Shown in pieces: positions 43,872-54,917 of a stretch of 64,000 nucleotides of DNA. The notes under the pieces are model-generated. The model did no database searches. It was not told where the DNA came from and saw nothing but the letters and a program-made list of their open reading frames with translations. The number at the start of each line of letters is the position of its first letter. Positions within the stretch are counted from its first letter, which is position 1. Source of the DNA: Crocinitomicaceae bacterium. GTDB taxonomy: Bacteria; Bacteroidota; Bacteroidia; Flavobacteriales_D; Crocinitomicaceae. Location: assembly GCA_016719925.1 (NCBI GenBank), contig JADJYC010000011.1, forward strand, positions 22,469 through 86,468, in the 5' to 3' direction. The position numbers were made by a program, and so were the translations under genes.

Positions 43872-45412
43872 ATGGATTTAGTCAGCATACTTATCGGCGT
43901 CGGGGCAGGACTCGTTGTTGGTATAATTATTATGGTTGTCCTGCAAAAATCTGCCCTTAAGGGCAAAATTGATGCTATTAGAAAGAAGGCGGAAGATGAA
44001 GGAGAAGCGGTAAAAAAAGACAAAATTCTTCAGGCAAAAGAAAAATTTCTGCAGCTGAAAGAAGAGCATGAAAATTCTGTCAGATCAAGAGAAAGAAATA
44101 TTCAAAGCGCTGAAGATAAAATCAAAGCCAAAGAAAAAACGCTGAATCAGAAAATTGAAGAGGTCAACCGTAAAAGCGGAGAAATTGACAACCTGAAAAA
44201 AGACATCAAAGCACAGCAGGAGGCTATTGAAAATAAAAAGGCAGAAATTTCAAAAGTGCATCAGAAACAGGTAACTGAGCTTTCAAAAATTTCGGTCTTT
44301 CATCTGAAGATGCTAAAAAGCAAATGATGGAAGCTTTGAAAGATGAAGCAAGAACAGATGCCATGGCCTATATCAAGGAGATTGTGGATGAGGCTAAAAT
44401 CAATGCATCCCGTGAAGCTAAAAAAATTGTGGTGCAATCCATTCAGCGTGTGGCGACAGAACAGGCAGTTGAAAATTCTGTTTCTGTTTTCAATATTGAA
44501 AATGATGAAATGAAAGGTAGAATTATCGGACGTGAAGGAAGAAATATCCGTGCGCTGGAAGCCGCAACCGGTGTTGAAATTATTGTAGATGATACACCAG
44601 AGGCAATTATCCTTTCTTGTTTTGATTCAGTAAGAAGAGAGATTGCGCGTTTGTCATTACACCAATTGGTTTCTGACGGGCGAATTCACCCTGCACGTAT
44701 TGAAGAAGTGGTTGCAAAAACAAAACGTCAGCTGGAAGAAGAGATTATTGAAACCGGAAGAAGAACTTGTGTTGACTTAGGGATTCACGGTTTGCATCCT
44801 GAACTGATGAGAATGGTTGGAAGAATGAAATACCGTTCTTCTTACGGACAGAATTTGTTGCAGCACAGCCGCGAGGTAGCAAACCTTTGTGCTATTATGG
44901 CGTCAGAATTAGGGTTGAATCCAAAAGTAGCCAAACGTGCAGGATTGTTACATGATATCGGAAAAGTTCCGGATGACGAACCAGAATTGCCACATGCTAT
45001 TCTGGGTATGAAGCTTGCCGAAAAGTATGGAGAAAAACCGGATGTCTGCAATGCTATCGGAGCACACCACGATGAAATTGAAATGACTACATTGATCTCA
45101 CCAATTGTTCAGGTGTGTGATGCTATCTCTGGTGCACGCCCTGGTGCAAGACGTGAAATTGCGGAATCTTATATCAAACGTATCAAGGAGCTTGAAACAA
45201 TTGCACTTGGTTTTGACGGCGTTGTTCAGTCTTTCGCTATTCAGGCCGGAAGAGAATTGCGCGTCATGGTAGAAAGTGAAAAAGTAAACGATCAGCGTGC
45301 TGAAGAATTATCATTTATTATTTCTCAGAAAATACAAAATGAAATGACGTATCCGGGACAGGTAAAAGTAACCGTGATTCGTGAAAAACGCGCCGTGAAT
45401 TATGCCAAATAA
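43872..45412 (+). CDS. rny: Ribonuclease Y (one frameshift)
   Basis: The ATG at 43872 gives one membrane helix (MDLVSILIGVGAGLVVGIIIMVVL), a long coiled coil to about residue 150, a KH domain with MKGRIIGREGRNIRALEAATGVEIIVDDTPEAIILSCFD, and an HD domain (RAGLLHDIGKVPDDEPE, AIGAHHDEIE). The frame breaks at GG 44294-44295; one added G reads ISGLSSEDAKKQMMEALKDEA, matching the family. The total is about 514 aa. RNase Y is a membrane-bound endoribonuclease starting mRNA decay. The last bases overlap the next gene. Confidence 0.95.
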
Positions 45413-46088
45413 TCTTTCACAGAATGAGATTAAGGATATAATTCAGTGGGATATCAGAAACTGGAAAAATGCGCTTTTCTTCTGGGAAGCGCATTTTGAT
45501 TTTAAACCCGGACAAAAGGTTCTTGTGCTGGGTGACCGCAACGGCGGACTGAGTTTGTTTTTTGCTAAAAAAGGGATGAACGTTGTTTGCAGTGACTTTG
45601 ATTTGCAGATTGAAACAGCTAAAAAATTACATCAGTTACATCAGATAGAACATTTGATAGAGTATGCTAAAGTAGATATGCGAACCATACCATTTTCTGA
45701 TTCAGAATTTGATGTCGTTGCATTTAAATCTGTATTGGGCGCACTGAATATTTTTGAAGAGCAGAATCAAACAATGAATGAAATTTACCGCGTATTGAAA
45801 AAAGACGGTGCCCTTGTTTTTGCAGAAAACACCAAAGCAAGCAGATTTCACCGCTGGATGAGAAGTAAGTTTGCAAAATGGCAGAGTCCATGGAGATACA
45901 GCGATGATTCAGAATTTGTAAACTGGTCAGGGTTATACTCCAAATCTTTTTTAAGCAAACGAGGATTTTCAGCTTTGTTTGGAAGATCAGAAGGTCAGAG
46001 AAATTTTTTAGGAATAGTTGATTCGGGTTTTGGATTTATAATTCCTAAAAAGTGGAAATATATTTTGATGGGTGTTTTTATTAAATAA
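45402..46088 (+). CDS. Class I SAM-dependent methyltransferase
   Basis: This 228-aa Rossmann methyltransferase has motif I KVLVLGDRNGGLSLFFAKKG (slightly unusual GDRNGG for GxGxG), then VVCSDFDLQIETAKKL, VDMRTIPFSDSEFDVVAFKSVLGAL and EIYRVLKKDGALVFAENTKASRF, as in UbiE-like enzymes. The C-terminal part (HRWMRSKFAKWQSPWRYSDDSEFVNWSGLYS...) is probably the substrate lid. It overlaps rny by 11 bp. Substrate unknown. It lies at the edge of the polysaccharide locus and might act on a sugar or lipid. Confidence 0.85.
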   Translation: MPNNLSQNEIKDIIQWDIRNWKNALFFWEAHFDFKPGQKVLVLGDRNGGLSLFFAKKGMNVVCSDFDLQIETAKKLHQLHQIEHLIEYAKVDMRTIPFSDSEFDVVAFKSVLGALNIFEEQNQTMNEIYRVLKKDGALVFAENTKASRFHRWMRSKFAKWQSPWRYSDDSEFVNWSGLYSKSFLSKRGFSALFGRSEGQRNFLGIVDSGFGFIIPKKWKYILMGVFIK

Positions 46089-47155
46089 TTTTCTCTGTTT
46101 TTTCTTCTCTTTTATGTAACAAAAAATAGATGCCATGCATCAGGTCTGTGGTATGTATAATTTTCACATGAGAACCGATTTTGTCTAGCTCTGCAATGTT
46201 GTCCTGTGACAAGTAATTCGATTCAAAGATATGGGTTTTTACAAGCATACACTTATATTGATGATCCATAAGGCCAAATTTATTCAATTTCGTCAGAACT
46301 TTTTTGAAAGTATCTGATTCTCCATTTTTAGAAAATACAACTTCTTTTAAAGCAACCATTATTAGATTTTCTTTGAAATCAGTTTGCGGACTTATATCTG
46401 TTATTCTATGAATTAATTCATCATTAATTAGTCTCCAATATGAAATTTTTTTCTTCAGGGGTTTATCTAATGAAATTAGAAAATGGATGTAATTCACTTT
46501 TCTGAATTGCATTTCTTTCCTTTGATCGAGTATAATCAGAGAGTTGATTCTTGAAACATGTGTGAGGTAAATCTGATCGTAAACCTGTTCTTTAAGATCA
46601 CTTGTTGAAATTTTTACCCGTGAATTCTCTATGTTTAATTCTTTAATTTCAGTATTCAAATGAAGAACGATGTTTTTATTTTTCTTGATTTCTTGCTCAA
46701 GTTTATGAATTAATTCGGCTGAACCAAGAGATGGGTATTTATTTCGTTTATAAAAAATTTTGTATTGAATACTGGGATCTTCTTTAGCTTTTTAATTTGA
46801 TTCCATTTCCCCTTCAACAAGAGTTTAGAGACTGTTTTATAAGAATCTATGGTGTTCTTTAATGTATAAGGTAATCTGATTTTACCGCCAACAAATACCG
46901 GACTGGGAGCAACAGGATATAATTTAATTCCAAGATTTTTTTCGATGAATTCATACGCTTCTGGGACATAAGTCCAAATGTGACAGCCACTTTCTATGTC
47001 ATAACCGGATGGAGATTGGTCTGTAAACCAGGCGCCTCCAATTTTTGAAGCAGAATCAATAATAATAATCTGATCGTTTGGATTTTCTTGCGCAAGAAAT
47101 ATCGCTTTAATTAACGAACAAGGACCGGAACCGACAATGGCAGTTCGTTGTCCAC
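46081..47155 (-). CDS. FAD/NAD(P)-binding oxidoreductase, UDP-galactopyranose mutase-like (two indels)
   Basis: The rebuilt frame starts at GTG 47155 (MDKRTAIVGSGPCSLIKAIFLAQENPNDQIIIIDSASKIGGAWF), a Rossmann GxGxxS plus downstream GGAWF, as in flavin enzymes of the UDP-galactopyranose mutase and protoporphyrinogen oxidase type. Then come GYDIESGCHIWTYVPEAYEFI and PSIQYKIFYKRNKYPSLGSAELIHKLEQEI. Missing bases at about 47148 and in TTTTT 46789-46793 break it. The tail ends YFLLHKREEKTEKII at 46081. The total is about 359 aa. It probably acts on a sugar nucleotide or lipid in the nearby glycan pathway, on the opposite strand. Confidence 0.75.
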
Positions 47156-47224
47156 TTGAGGCCGATTCCTATCGGGATTGAGCCATTTTCTATATCTTTA
47201 CGTTTTAGCAGTTTAAAATTCGGT

Positions 47225-48193
47225 GTGAAAAATACACAAATTATTCTTGTTACAGGTGGTGCCGGTTTTATTGGCTCCAATCTTTGCGGTTTTTTAATCG
47301 AATCCGGATATCAGGTGATTTGCCTGGATAATTTACTGACAGGAAGAGAAGAAAATTTGATTGATTTAAAGAAAAAGGCCGCCTTTACTTTTGTCCATGG
47401 AGACATTCGGGATTATGCGACATGTGTGGAATTGACAAAAAATATTACAGCGATTTCGCATCAGGCAGCTTTAGGTTCTGTGCCCAGATCAATTGAAAAC
47501 CCGATTCCTACCAATGAAATCAACTGTCAGGGATTTTTAAACATGATTCAGGCTGCACGAGTAAATGGAGTGAAAAGATTTGTATACGCATCCAGTTCTT
47601 CTGTTTATGGAAATTCCGTTGCCTCTCCCAAAAAAGAAGAAGATCTTGGAAAACCACTTTCACCGTACGCAGTTTCAAAACTTACTAATGAATTATATGG
47701 CAGAATTTTTTCTGATTTGTACGGTATAGAAACTATTGGTTTGAGATATTTTAATGTCTTTGGCAAAAATCAGGATCCAAATGGGGCTTATGCGGCTGCA
47801 ATTCCAAAATTCATACAAATTATGCGTGATCAGAAATCTCCGGTTATTTATGGAGATGGAAATCAGACTCGCGATTTTACTTATATCCGAAATGTTTTGT
47901 CTGCCAATAAACTTGCTCTTGAAACCACGAATAAAAACTGCTTTGGAGAGTCATACAATGTTGCATGCGGTAAATCATATTCGTTAAATTATGTAGTGGA
48001 AATAATTAGAACTGAACTGGTCAGATTTGGCCTTCCTGTTGAAAATCTAAGATGCGATTATTCTGAACAGCGCAAGAATGATATTTTAAATTCGTTGGCG
48101 GACATTACCAAAATAAAAAGAGATCTTGGTTTTAAAATTGAAACTGATTTCGATGAAGGTATGCGTGAATATATTTCTCAAATTTTAGCATAA
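47225..48193 (+). CDS. NAD-dependent epimerase, WbpP-like UDP-GlcNAc 4-epimerase
   Basis: I choose GTG 47225 (MKNTQIILVTGGAGFIGSNLCGFL), giving 323 aa. The extended short-chain dehydrogenase features are TGGAGFIGSNL for NAD, then SSVYGNS and YAVSKLTNELYG (catalytic YxxxK). The stretch IGLRYFNVFGKNQDPNGAYAAAIPKF is characteristic of UDP-GlcNAc/GalNAc (WbpP, TviC) C4-epimerases. The C-terminal tail has the substrate-binding GNQTRDFTYIRNVLSANKLAL. It would supply UDP-GalNAc-type donors to the surface polysaccharide. Confidence 0.88.
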   Translation: MKNTQIILVTGGAGFIGSNLCGFLIESGYQVICLDNLLTGREENLIDLKKKAAFTFVHGDIRDYATCVELTKNITAISHQAALGSVPRSIENPIPTNEINCQGFLNMIQAARVNGVKRFVYASSSSVYGNSVASPKKEEDLGKPLSPYAVSKLTNELYGRIFSDLYGIETIGLRYFNVFGKNQDPNGAYAAAIPKFIQIMRDQKSPVIYGDGNQTRDFTYIRNVLSANKLALETTNKNCFGESYNVACGKSYSLNYVVEIIRTELVRFGLPVENLRCDYSEQRKNDILNSLADITKIKRDLGFKIETDFDEGMREYISQILA

Positions 48194-48196
48194 CAT

Positions 48197-49432
48197 ATGC
48201 TCACACTCATCAGGAATAAAGACTTGTATGGTTTATCACTTTTCTTGATGCTGGCAACCTTTGTTGGATTTCAGCATTGGGTGTCTCCTTCAATTGGCTT
48301 GTTTTTTCTGGCGCTATTGACAGAGGGATTTTTCTTGAAAAATCTGAATTTTCAGAAACCGGGCTTGAACCTCTTTTTTATTCTGCTTTTTTTGTTTTAT
48401 GCAGTTTCTTTGGTTTGGGCTGAACATAAAGACGTAGGATTGAAATTACTGGAATATAAAATGTCTTTTATCATTTTTCCGGTTTTGTTTTTGTTCCCTA
48501 AAAAATCAACCAATGCATGGCACATCCTTGAAGGATTTGTTTTAGGTTGTCTCATCCTCTGCGCAAGAATTTTTATTCTGGGTTTGACAACAGAGAGCAC
48601 TCAACCGGTATTTGTGACTACCAATGAGATTCTTTTGATGCATCCAACATATGTTAGTCTCTATTACATTTTTGCTATCAGCTTTCTAATATATGGCAAG
48701 TACATTGGCAAATTGGATTTTACATGGATAGTAATTGTTAGTCTTTCTCTCTTGTTTCTATATATAATTTATCTGATGGGTTCTCTGGCATCAATTCTTT
48801 TTATTTTAATAGTTGCCTACGGTTGGGTTGTTTATCATACTCATCTTCGCTGGAAATGGAAAGGATCTCTGGTGTCAGCAGTAGTTGCGCCGCTCGCTGG
48901 ACTGATTATACTTTTTTCGATTCCGGGTTTTAGAAATGACTTTAAAGTGGCTACTCAGGCATTTTCTGAACTTCAACATGGTAAAGAATCTTATTTTGAA
49001 GCAAATAGGGAATTATATGACGGAAATAAACTTAGAATGATGGTGTGGATAATTTCATCGGAAGTCATTCTGGAAAATCCAATGGGTGTTGGATTGGGCG
49101 ATATAGATTTTTACCTGAATAAAAAGTGTGATGATTATAATCTTGAGCGTCTCAAAATAAAACAATACAATCCACATAATCAATTGCTTCAAACCGGAAT
49201 TGATATTGGCATACCTGGGATGTTATTTCTCATTTTACTTGTTTACCTATTTTTGAAGGATGCAATTAGGAATAAGAACTTTCTCATCATATTAATGCTT
49301 TGTATGTTAATGTTTAACGGTTTGTTTGAATCTGTTTTGCAGCGTCAATCAGGTATAATTTTCTTTACTGTTCTGATCACTTTCATGTATACATATAAGG
49401 ATTCATTTTGTATGGCAAAGACAGAGGTTTGA
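48197..49432 (+). CDS. O-antigen ligase-like membrane protein
   Basis: 411 aa with about 11 membrane helices and a large loop (NDFKVATQAFSELQHGKESYFEANRELYDGNKLRMMVWIISSEVI). The YNPHNQLLQTGIDIGIPG segment is the HNxxL motif of the WaaL/Wzy_C family. It starts 4 bp after the epimerase, so it belongs to the same unit. It should join or polymerise glycan at the outer leaflet of the inner membrane. A second polymerase-like gene lies at 51860. Which of the two is the ligase cannot be settled here. Confidence 0.8.
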   Translation: MLTLIRNKDLYGLSLFLMLATFVGFQHWVSPSIGLFFLALLTEGFFLKNLNFQKPGLNLFFILLFLFYAVSLVWAEHKDVGLKLLEYKMSFIIFPVLFLFPKKSTNAWHILEGFVLGCLILCARIFILGLTTESTQPVFVTTNEILLMHPTYVSLYYIFAISFLIYGKYIGKLDFTWIVIVSLSLLFLYIIYLMGSLASILFILIVAYGWVVYHTHLRWKWKGSLVSAVVAPLAGLIILFSIPGFRNDFKVATQAFSELQHGKESYFEANRELYDGNKLRMMVWIISSEVILENPMGVGLGDIDFYLNKKCDDYNLERLKIKQYNPHNQLLQTGIDIGIPGMLFLILLVYLFLKDAIRNKNFLIILMLCMLMFNGLFESVLQRQSGIIFFTVLITFMYTYKDSFCMAKTEV

Positions 49433-49543
49433 ACATGATCATAACATAAATAACCTTTTAACTGCTTTTTTCGTAATCTTTGAGATGTGCAAACTGCAGC
49501 TTTAATAAGGGGTTGCGATTTGATTCGAATAGCTGATTTTTAA

Positions 49544-50577
49544 ATGAAAAAATTGAATTCATTGCCCAGTGTCACGATTGTCATTCCTTGCCGGAATGAA
49601 GAGAAATATATTAGGCAGAATATTCAGTCAATTTTAGATCAGGATTATTCAGGATTTTGTGAGGTATTTGTGGTAGATGGCATGAGTACAGATGATACGC
49701 GTGGCATAGTCCTAGAACTTGAAAATAAATACCCGGAAAAAGTACGGCTAATTGATAATCCCAAAAAATTCACGCCTGATGCGTTGAATATTGGGATAGA
49801 ATCATCCTCAGCTGAAATATTTATCATTCTGGGCGGACATGCTTTTCTGGATAAGTCATTTGTTTCTAAAAATGTGGAGCATCTGATTTCAGATCCTTCT
49901 TTGGGTTGTACAGGAGGGTTATAAAGAATATTTTTGAAAACAACGAAGGAGCGTTGATTTCAAAAGCCATGAGTTCAGTATTTGGAGTTGGAAATGCAAC
50001 GTTCAGATTGGGCGGAAAAAAATCGTTGGTTGATACAGTAGCTTTTGGCGCGTACTGGAAAAAAGTGTTTGAACAGATTGGCGGATTTGATGAGGTGCTT
50101 GTCAGAAATCAGGACGATGACTACAATTTCAGAGTGACTCAGGCAGGGTACAAAATATTGTTTGATCCAGAAATTGTTTCGCATTATTATGTGAGAGGTT
50201 CATACAAACAATTACGAAAACAATATTTTCAATACGGTTATTGGAAGGTGTATGTGAACAAAAAGCATAAACTGGTTACATCGGTCAGACAATTATTTCC
50301 GGCACTTTTTATTTTGGGAATTTTAGCAGGAACCGGTCTTGGATTTGTACATCCGCTGTTTTGGTGGATAACCGGCAGTGTTGTTGTTTTGTATTTGATG
50401 ATGGCTTTCACTTTTGCAATAAAAATGGCCGATAAAATTGGAGAAACATTTGCGTTGATCAGAACATTTTTGATTTTGCATTTTGCCTATGGATTTGGTT
50501 ACCTGAAGGGCCTGATTGATTTATTTTTTTTAAACAGAAAGCCCGGTTTGCGGGGAACTGAACTAACTAGAAGCTGA
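49544..50577 (+). CDS. Family 2 glycosyltransferase (one frameshift)
   Basis: The GT-A core is in the first frame: SVTIVIPCRNEEKYIRQNIQSILDQDYSGFCEVFVVDGMSTDDTRGIV, with ENLPKKFTPDALNIGI-like binding. The acceptor part is in the second: KKVFEQIGGFDEVLVRNQDDDYNFRVTQAGYKILFDPEIVSHYYVRGS with a QDDDYNF acidic motif. One extra G at GGG 49916-49918 joins them as CTGGVIKNIFENNEG. Three hydrophobic segments follow (FPALFILGILAGTGLGF, WWITGSVVVLYLMMAF). The layout is that of ExoA-type, membrane-associated enzymes. The donor sugar is unknown. Confidence 0.88.
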
Positions 50578-50580
50578 TTG

Positions 50581-51867
50581 ATGAAACGGTTGTTGCCAAA
50601 ATCAGAATATGCCAGAAATTCTGTCATCTCCATTTTAGGAGTGGGAGTGGCAAGTGCCATTCCAATTTTGCTGCAGCCAATTCTGGGAAGAATGTACACC
50701 CCGGAGGATTTTAATACCATGGGCCTTTTTGTTACCACCGTTTCCATTCTTTCTGTAGTTGCAAACTTAAGGTATGCGCAGGCTGTCGCAGTTGCTGACA
50801 CGGATGAAGAAGCCAGAAATATTCTTATAGGTTCATTTTGGCTGAGTGCAGTTTTTTCACTTTTGCTTTTCATTTTATTGCTTGTTTTTTTTAATCAGTT
50901 TTGTTTCTGGCTGGATATTCCTGTGCAAGGCGCATTCTGGTTGTGGCTTGTGCCTTTGAGTACTTTCTTTATGTCGGCATCTGTGGGATTAAACAGTTGG
51001 CTGAACAGAAAAAAGTTTTTCAAGGGAATGGCTTACAATAAATCAATACGCAGAGGAGGAGAAGGATTTTTACAGGTACTATTTGGAAAGCTGAAAATAT
51101 TCGGTGGTCTGACATGGGGAACTTTTGCTGGTGATTTTATTAACATGTTTGTACATCTGATTCAATTCAGAAAATCAGAAGGCAATTTCAGAAAATTTAA
51201 TTTGCTGTCATTGAAATCTGAATTAAAAAAATACGGCCATTTTCCTAAACACAATTTGATACCGGCTTTGCTGGATACCGCTAGTTTATATCTGCCATTT
51301 ATTTTTGTGAATTCATTTTTTGATGATGACACGAGTGGTCAATTTTTTCAATGTACAAATGTGCTTGCTTTGCCTCTTGCATTAATTTCCATGGCTATTT
51401 CGCAGGTACTGCTTCAGAAACTAACTGAAAACAAACAAAAGAATAAACCGGTTTTATCAATCATACTTAGACATTTTTGGGTACTTGCGGCTATGGCTAT
51501 AGTCGGAATTGTTACATTTTTCTTTTTTGGGGAAGAGTTATTTATTCTTTTCTTAGGGAATCAATGGGAATATGCTGGTCAAATGTCATCATTGCTGGTT
51601 TTCGCTTATGCCATGAAATTTACTATCACTCCATTGTCAGTAATTTTCTTTTCTCATCAGAAACTGAAAACTGTAAGTTACTGGCAGTATCTCCGGTTTG
51701 CTGTGGTTTTGGCGGTTTGTTCTTTATCTGGTCATGATATTATGACATTTATAATTTTAAATGTATGTACTGAAGTTATTCTTTATCTCATTTATCTTTA
51801 TATGATTGTTTATCTTGCAAATAATTACGACAATAATTTGAACCCACAAAATTTGAAAAATGATTAA
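50581..51867 (+). CDS. Oligosaccharide flippase, Wzx-like
   Basis: The ATG at 50581 (MKRLLPKSEYARNSVISILGVGVASAIPILLQPILGRMYTPEDF) is preferred over the TTG just before. About 428 aa with 12-14 helices. The early FGxxYxxxDF-like LGRMYTPEDFNTMGLFVTTVSIL is diagnostic of the MOP-superfamily Wzx group. It moves undecaprenyl-linked repeat units across the cytoplasmic membrane. It overlaps the downstream polymerase by 8 bp, so they are coupled. Confidence 0.88.
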   Translation: MKRLLPKSEYARNSVISILGVGVASAIPILLQPILGRMYTPEDFNTMGLFVTTVSILSVVANLRYAQAVAVADTDEEARNILIGSFWLSAVFSLLLFILLLVFFNQFCFWLDIPVQGAFWLWLVPLSTFFMSASVGLNSWLNRKKFFKGMAYNKSIRRGGEGFLQVLFGKLKIFGGLTWGTFAGDFINMFVHLIQFRKSEGNFRKFNLLSLKSELKKYGHFPKHNLIPALLDTASLYLPFIFVNSFFDDDTSGQFFQCTNVLALPLALISMAISQVLLQKLTENKQKNKPVLSIILRHFWVLAAMAIVGIVTFFFFGEELFILFLGNQWEYAGQMSSLLVFAYAMKFTITPLSVIFFSHQKLKTVSYWQYLRFAVVLAVCSLSGHDIMTFIILNVCTEVILYLIYLYMIVYLANNYDNNLNPQNLKND

Positions 51868-53098
51868 AAATCTGCTTGCACGAAATAGTCTGATGTTTCT
51901 CTATACGTTGGTATTGATTGGACTTATTTATGGTGTATATGTTACTTCCGGATCAAAATATTTCGGCGGTGTGTTTTTGTATGGCTTTTCTTTATTGGTT
52001 TTTTATGTGCTTTTTAACCTTCCTTCAGTTAACCGTTTAATGTTTGAAAGACTAAAATTACCTTCATTATTGAAATTTAATTTTTCGATTTACTGGCTAC
52101 TAATTCCTACTGTACTCATTATAATTGTTCACCTCACTATGTTGGGAGGAATCCCTACATTGAAAGCTCTCGATTACACGTATATCGAAGATGTCGCAGA
52201 TTATAGGAATTCAATCACTTATGATTCGCCAAAATGGATTCTCTATCTGGCATCTATTTCGTTAAAAAGTTCTTTACCCTTCATCATACTTTATCTTTTG
52301 TACAAGGATATTAAGTGGTTATATTGGATAATTTTAATAGTCGGTGCAATATATTCTGTCTCTTTGATTCAGAAAAGTTTCATCGTTGGTTTGGTCCTTC
52401 CTGCGATGGTATATTGTGTAGTTAAAAGAAGATATCTTTTTGTCGCAAAGTATCTGGCAATGATTTTTATTGGTGTTATAGGACTGACTTATGCGGGCAA
52501 TCCCCCGGGAGGTAATGACCCAAATCGCAGAAACGGGCCGTCTACCGTTGTAATGGATGAAGAAGGGAATCCAATAACTGTTAATTCAAAACAAGTAACG
52601 TTGATTACGGATGAAACATCAAAACTGGGAAGAATTGTATTGGGTCTTGTAGATCGCCTTTTTGTTGTACCAGGGCAGGTTGTGTCTGATTGGTTTGAGG
52701 TGATCCCTGAGAAAAAACCTTTCCTTTATGGCGACGGATATCGTGTTTTGGCAATGATCAGAGGTAGAACCTATCACAATTACGCACGTGAATTGTATCC
52801 AATAATTCAAACTGAGTTTGCAGCCATGGGATTGACTGGATCTGTGAACGTGGCTAGTTTTATGTATGAATATTCCAACTTTGGTATGCCGGGTCTTGTA
52901 TTATCCGGCTTTTTATTGGCACTTGTTTTATCCTGGGTAGAATATTTTTTCAGAAATGATCTGATATTGAAATTATGCCTTTGTATGTTCCCAATTTTTA
53001 TGCTGAGCTCCGGCGCAATAACGACCTGGCTTTTTTCCGGTGGTTTTGGATTCACCCTTTTGTATTTTGCAATATTTCTGCGTAAAAAGAATGTCTGA
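51860..53098 (+). CDS. Oligosaccharide repeat-unit polymerase, Wzy-like
   Basis: 412 aa with about 10-12 membrane helices and a large hydrophilic loop (NPPGGNDPNRRNGPSTVVMDEEGNPITVNSKQVTLITDE), plus a second loop near RTYHNYARELYPIIQTEFAAMG. The pattern is that of the EpsG/Wzy polymerases, which share topology rather than sequence. It follows the flippase and precedes asnB. As the polymerase it would lengthen the glycan at the periplasmic face. The name rests on topology and neighbours. Confidence 0.75.
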   Translation: MIKNLLARNSLMFLYTLVLIGLIYGVYVTSGSKYFGGVFLYGFSLLVFYVLFNLPSVNRLMFERLKLPSLLKFNFSIYWLLIPTVLIIIVHLTMLGGIPTLKALDYTYIEDVADYRNSITYDSPKWILYLASISLKSSLPFIILYLLYKDIKWLYWIILIVGAIYSVSLIQKSFIVGLVLPAMVYCVVKRRYLFVAKYLAMIFIGVIGLTYAGNPPGGNDPNRRNGPSTVVMDEEGNPITVNSKQVTLITDETSKLGRIVLGLVDRLFVVPGQVVSDWFEVIPEKKPFLYGDGYRVLAMIRGRTYHNYARELYPIIQTEFAAMGLTGSVNVASFMYEYSNFGMPGLVLSGFLLALVLSWVEYFFRNDLILKLCLCMFPIFMLSSGAITTWLFSGGFGFTLLYFAIFLRKKNV

Positions 53099-54917
53099 TG
53101 TGCGGTGTCAGTGGCATCATTAACAAAGATAAATCACCTGTCCAGCCTGATCTTATCAGATCAATGAATGATTTGATTATACACCGGGGTCCGGATGGTG
53201 AAGGATTCTATTTCGGACAAAATTTTGCATTTGGTCATCGGCGTCTGGCAATTATTGATCTTTCTGAAAACGGTCATCAGCCGATGTTCTATGGAAATGA
53301 TCTGATCATAACATTCAATGGTGAAATTTACAATTACATTGAGTTGAGAGAAGAATTAAAACTTCTTGGTCAGGAATTCATGACTGAGTCTGATACCGAG
53401 GTAATTCTTGCAGCTTATAATCAATGGGGTAATTCCTGTGTCTCTCGATTCAATGGAATGTGGGCGTTTGCCATATACGACAGAAAAAATGAAACTATTT
53501 TTTGTTCGAGAGACCGATTTGGGGTAAAACCATTTTATTATTTTCAGAATGACAAGACATTTGTTTTTGGTTCTGAAATAAAACAAATCCTTCCTTTTCT
53601 TTCAGAAATTTCTGCGAATAATCAAATGGTGCTTGATTATTTAATTGCCGGATTTATGGATCACACCGCATTCACTTTTTTAAAGACGTTGTCAAGTTGA
53701 TGCCTGCTCATAATCTGATTTATAATTTAAAGGATAATACGACATCGACTGAATGTTATTTTGAAATAGAAACCAATCTCAAGATAGGTCAATTGAATGA
53801 AATAGAAACGATCAAAGAATACAAAACTGTATTTCAAAGATCTGTCAATTTAAGGATGAGATCAGATGTCAAAGTAGGTACGTGTCTTAGTGGTGGAATG
53901 GATAGTTCAGCAGTGGCAGCGTTCGCTTCTCCTTTTTACCAGAACAACGGTGCTCAACAGTTTACTGCGATACACGCACAAACAACAGAAAGTAAATTTG
54001 ACGAGAGTGACAAGGCGAGAATTGTATCTCAGCATTGTAATTTGAATTTGCATATCATTCAACCAACTGAAAAAGATTTTCAGGATGCTCTTGATGAAGT
54101 TATTTTTACCCAGGAAGAGCCGTTTGGAAGTCCTTCTGTTTATCTTCAGTATTTTGTTTTGAAAAAGGCTAGAGAACTAAAATGTCTGGTGATGCTTGAC
54201 GGTCAGGGCGGTGATGAAACGTTGCTTGGATATGAAAAATATTATCCTGCATATATAATTGCTCAAAAAGGATTTCTGAATAAATGGCGCGCATATCTGA
54301 AGTCCTCTGAAAATTCAACTTTATCAAGAAAAAAGTTGTTGTCTTATTTCTTTTATTTTACCAGATATAAAATCAGATTGAATCATTTGAAGAGAAGAGC
54401 CTGTTGTATTAAACCGGAGTTTTTGGATAATTATCAGTCGCCTGAAATTAAAAAGTTATCCTCTGCATATTTGGATATTGATGAGCTTCAACGTTTTGAA
54501 ATTGGGGTACTTCCTTTACCTGAGCTATTGCGGTACGAGGATAAAAACTCGATGCGCCATGGGATAGAGACACGTCTGCCATTTTTGGATTATCAAGTGC
54601 TCCAAACGGCTCTTTCAATTAACCATAACTTCAAAATACATAACGGATGGACAAAGTACGTCTTAAGAAAAACAGTTCAAAATCTTTTGCCTGAAAGTAT
54701 TGTTTGGCGCAAGAATAAATTTGGATTCAACGCACCAGAAAAATCATGGCTGGATCAGCTCGATTCACAAATAAATGACGAAATTCGCAGATCAGATATT
54801 CTGAAAAAATTTATTATTATGGATGAATTGAATCTTCAGAAGACTGACCTTAGAACCAAATGGAGATTATTTAATCTGGCCAGATGGCAAACAATATTCC
54901 ATGTCAAAACCAATTAG
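53098..54917 (+). CDS. asnB: Asparagine synthase (glutamine-hydrolysing) (one frameshift)
   Basis: The N-terminal glutaminase has the catalytic Cys2 (MCGVSGIINKDK), RGPDGEG and FNGEIYNYIELREEL. The synthetase half begins in another frame: VGTCLSGGMDSSAVAAFA (SGGxDSS PP-loop), LDGQGGDETLLGYEKYYPAY. One missing T in the run 53676-53681 joins them as HTAFTFFKDVVKLMPAHN. The total is about 607 aa. In polysaccharide loci such AsnB-like proteins often amidate a sugar acid or a related group rather than making free asparagine; both are open. It shares one base with the polymerase stop. Confidence 0.9.

Noticed and set aside
25353..53681. Programmed ribosomal frameshifting as the cause of the split genes
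   Set aside because: The sites differ in base, direction and context, lie in many unrelated genes and lack slippery heptamers with downstream structures. Assembly indels explain all of them.
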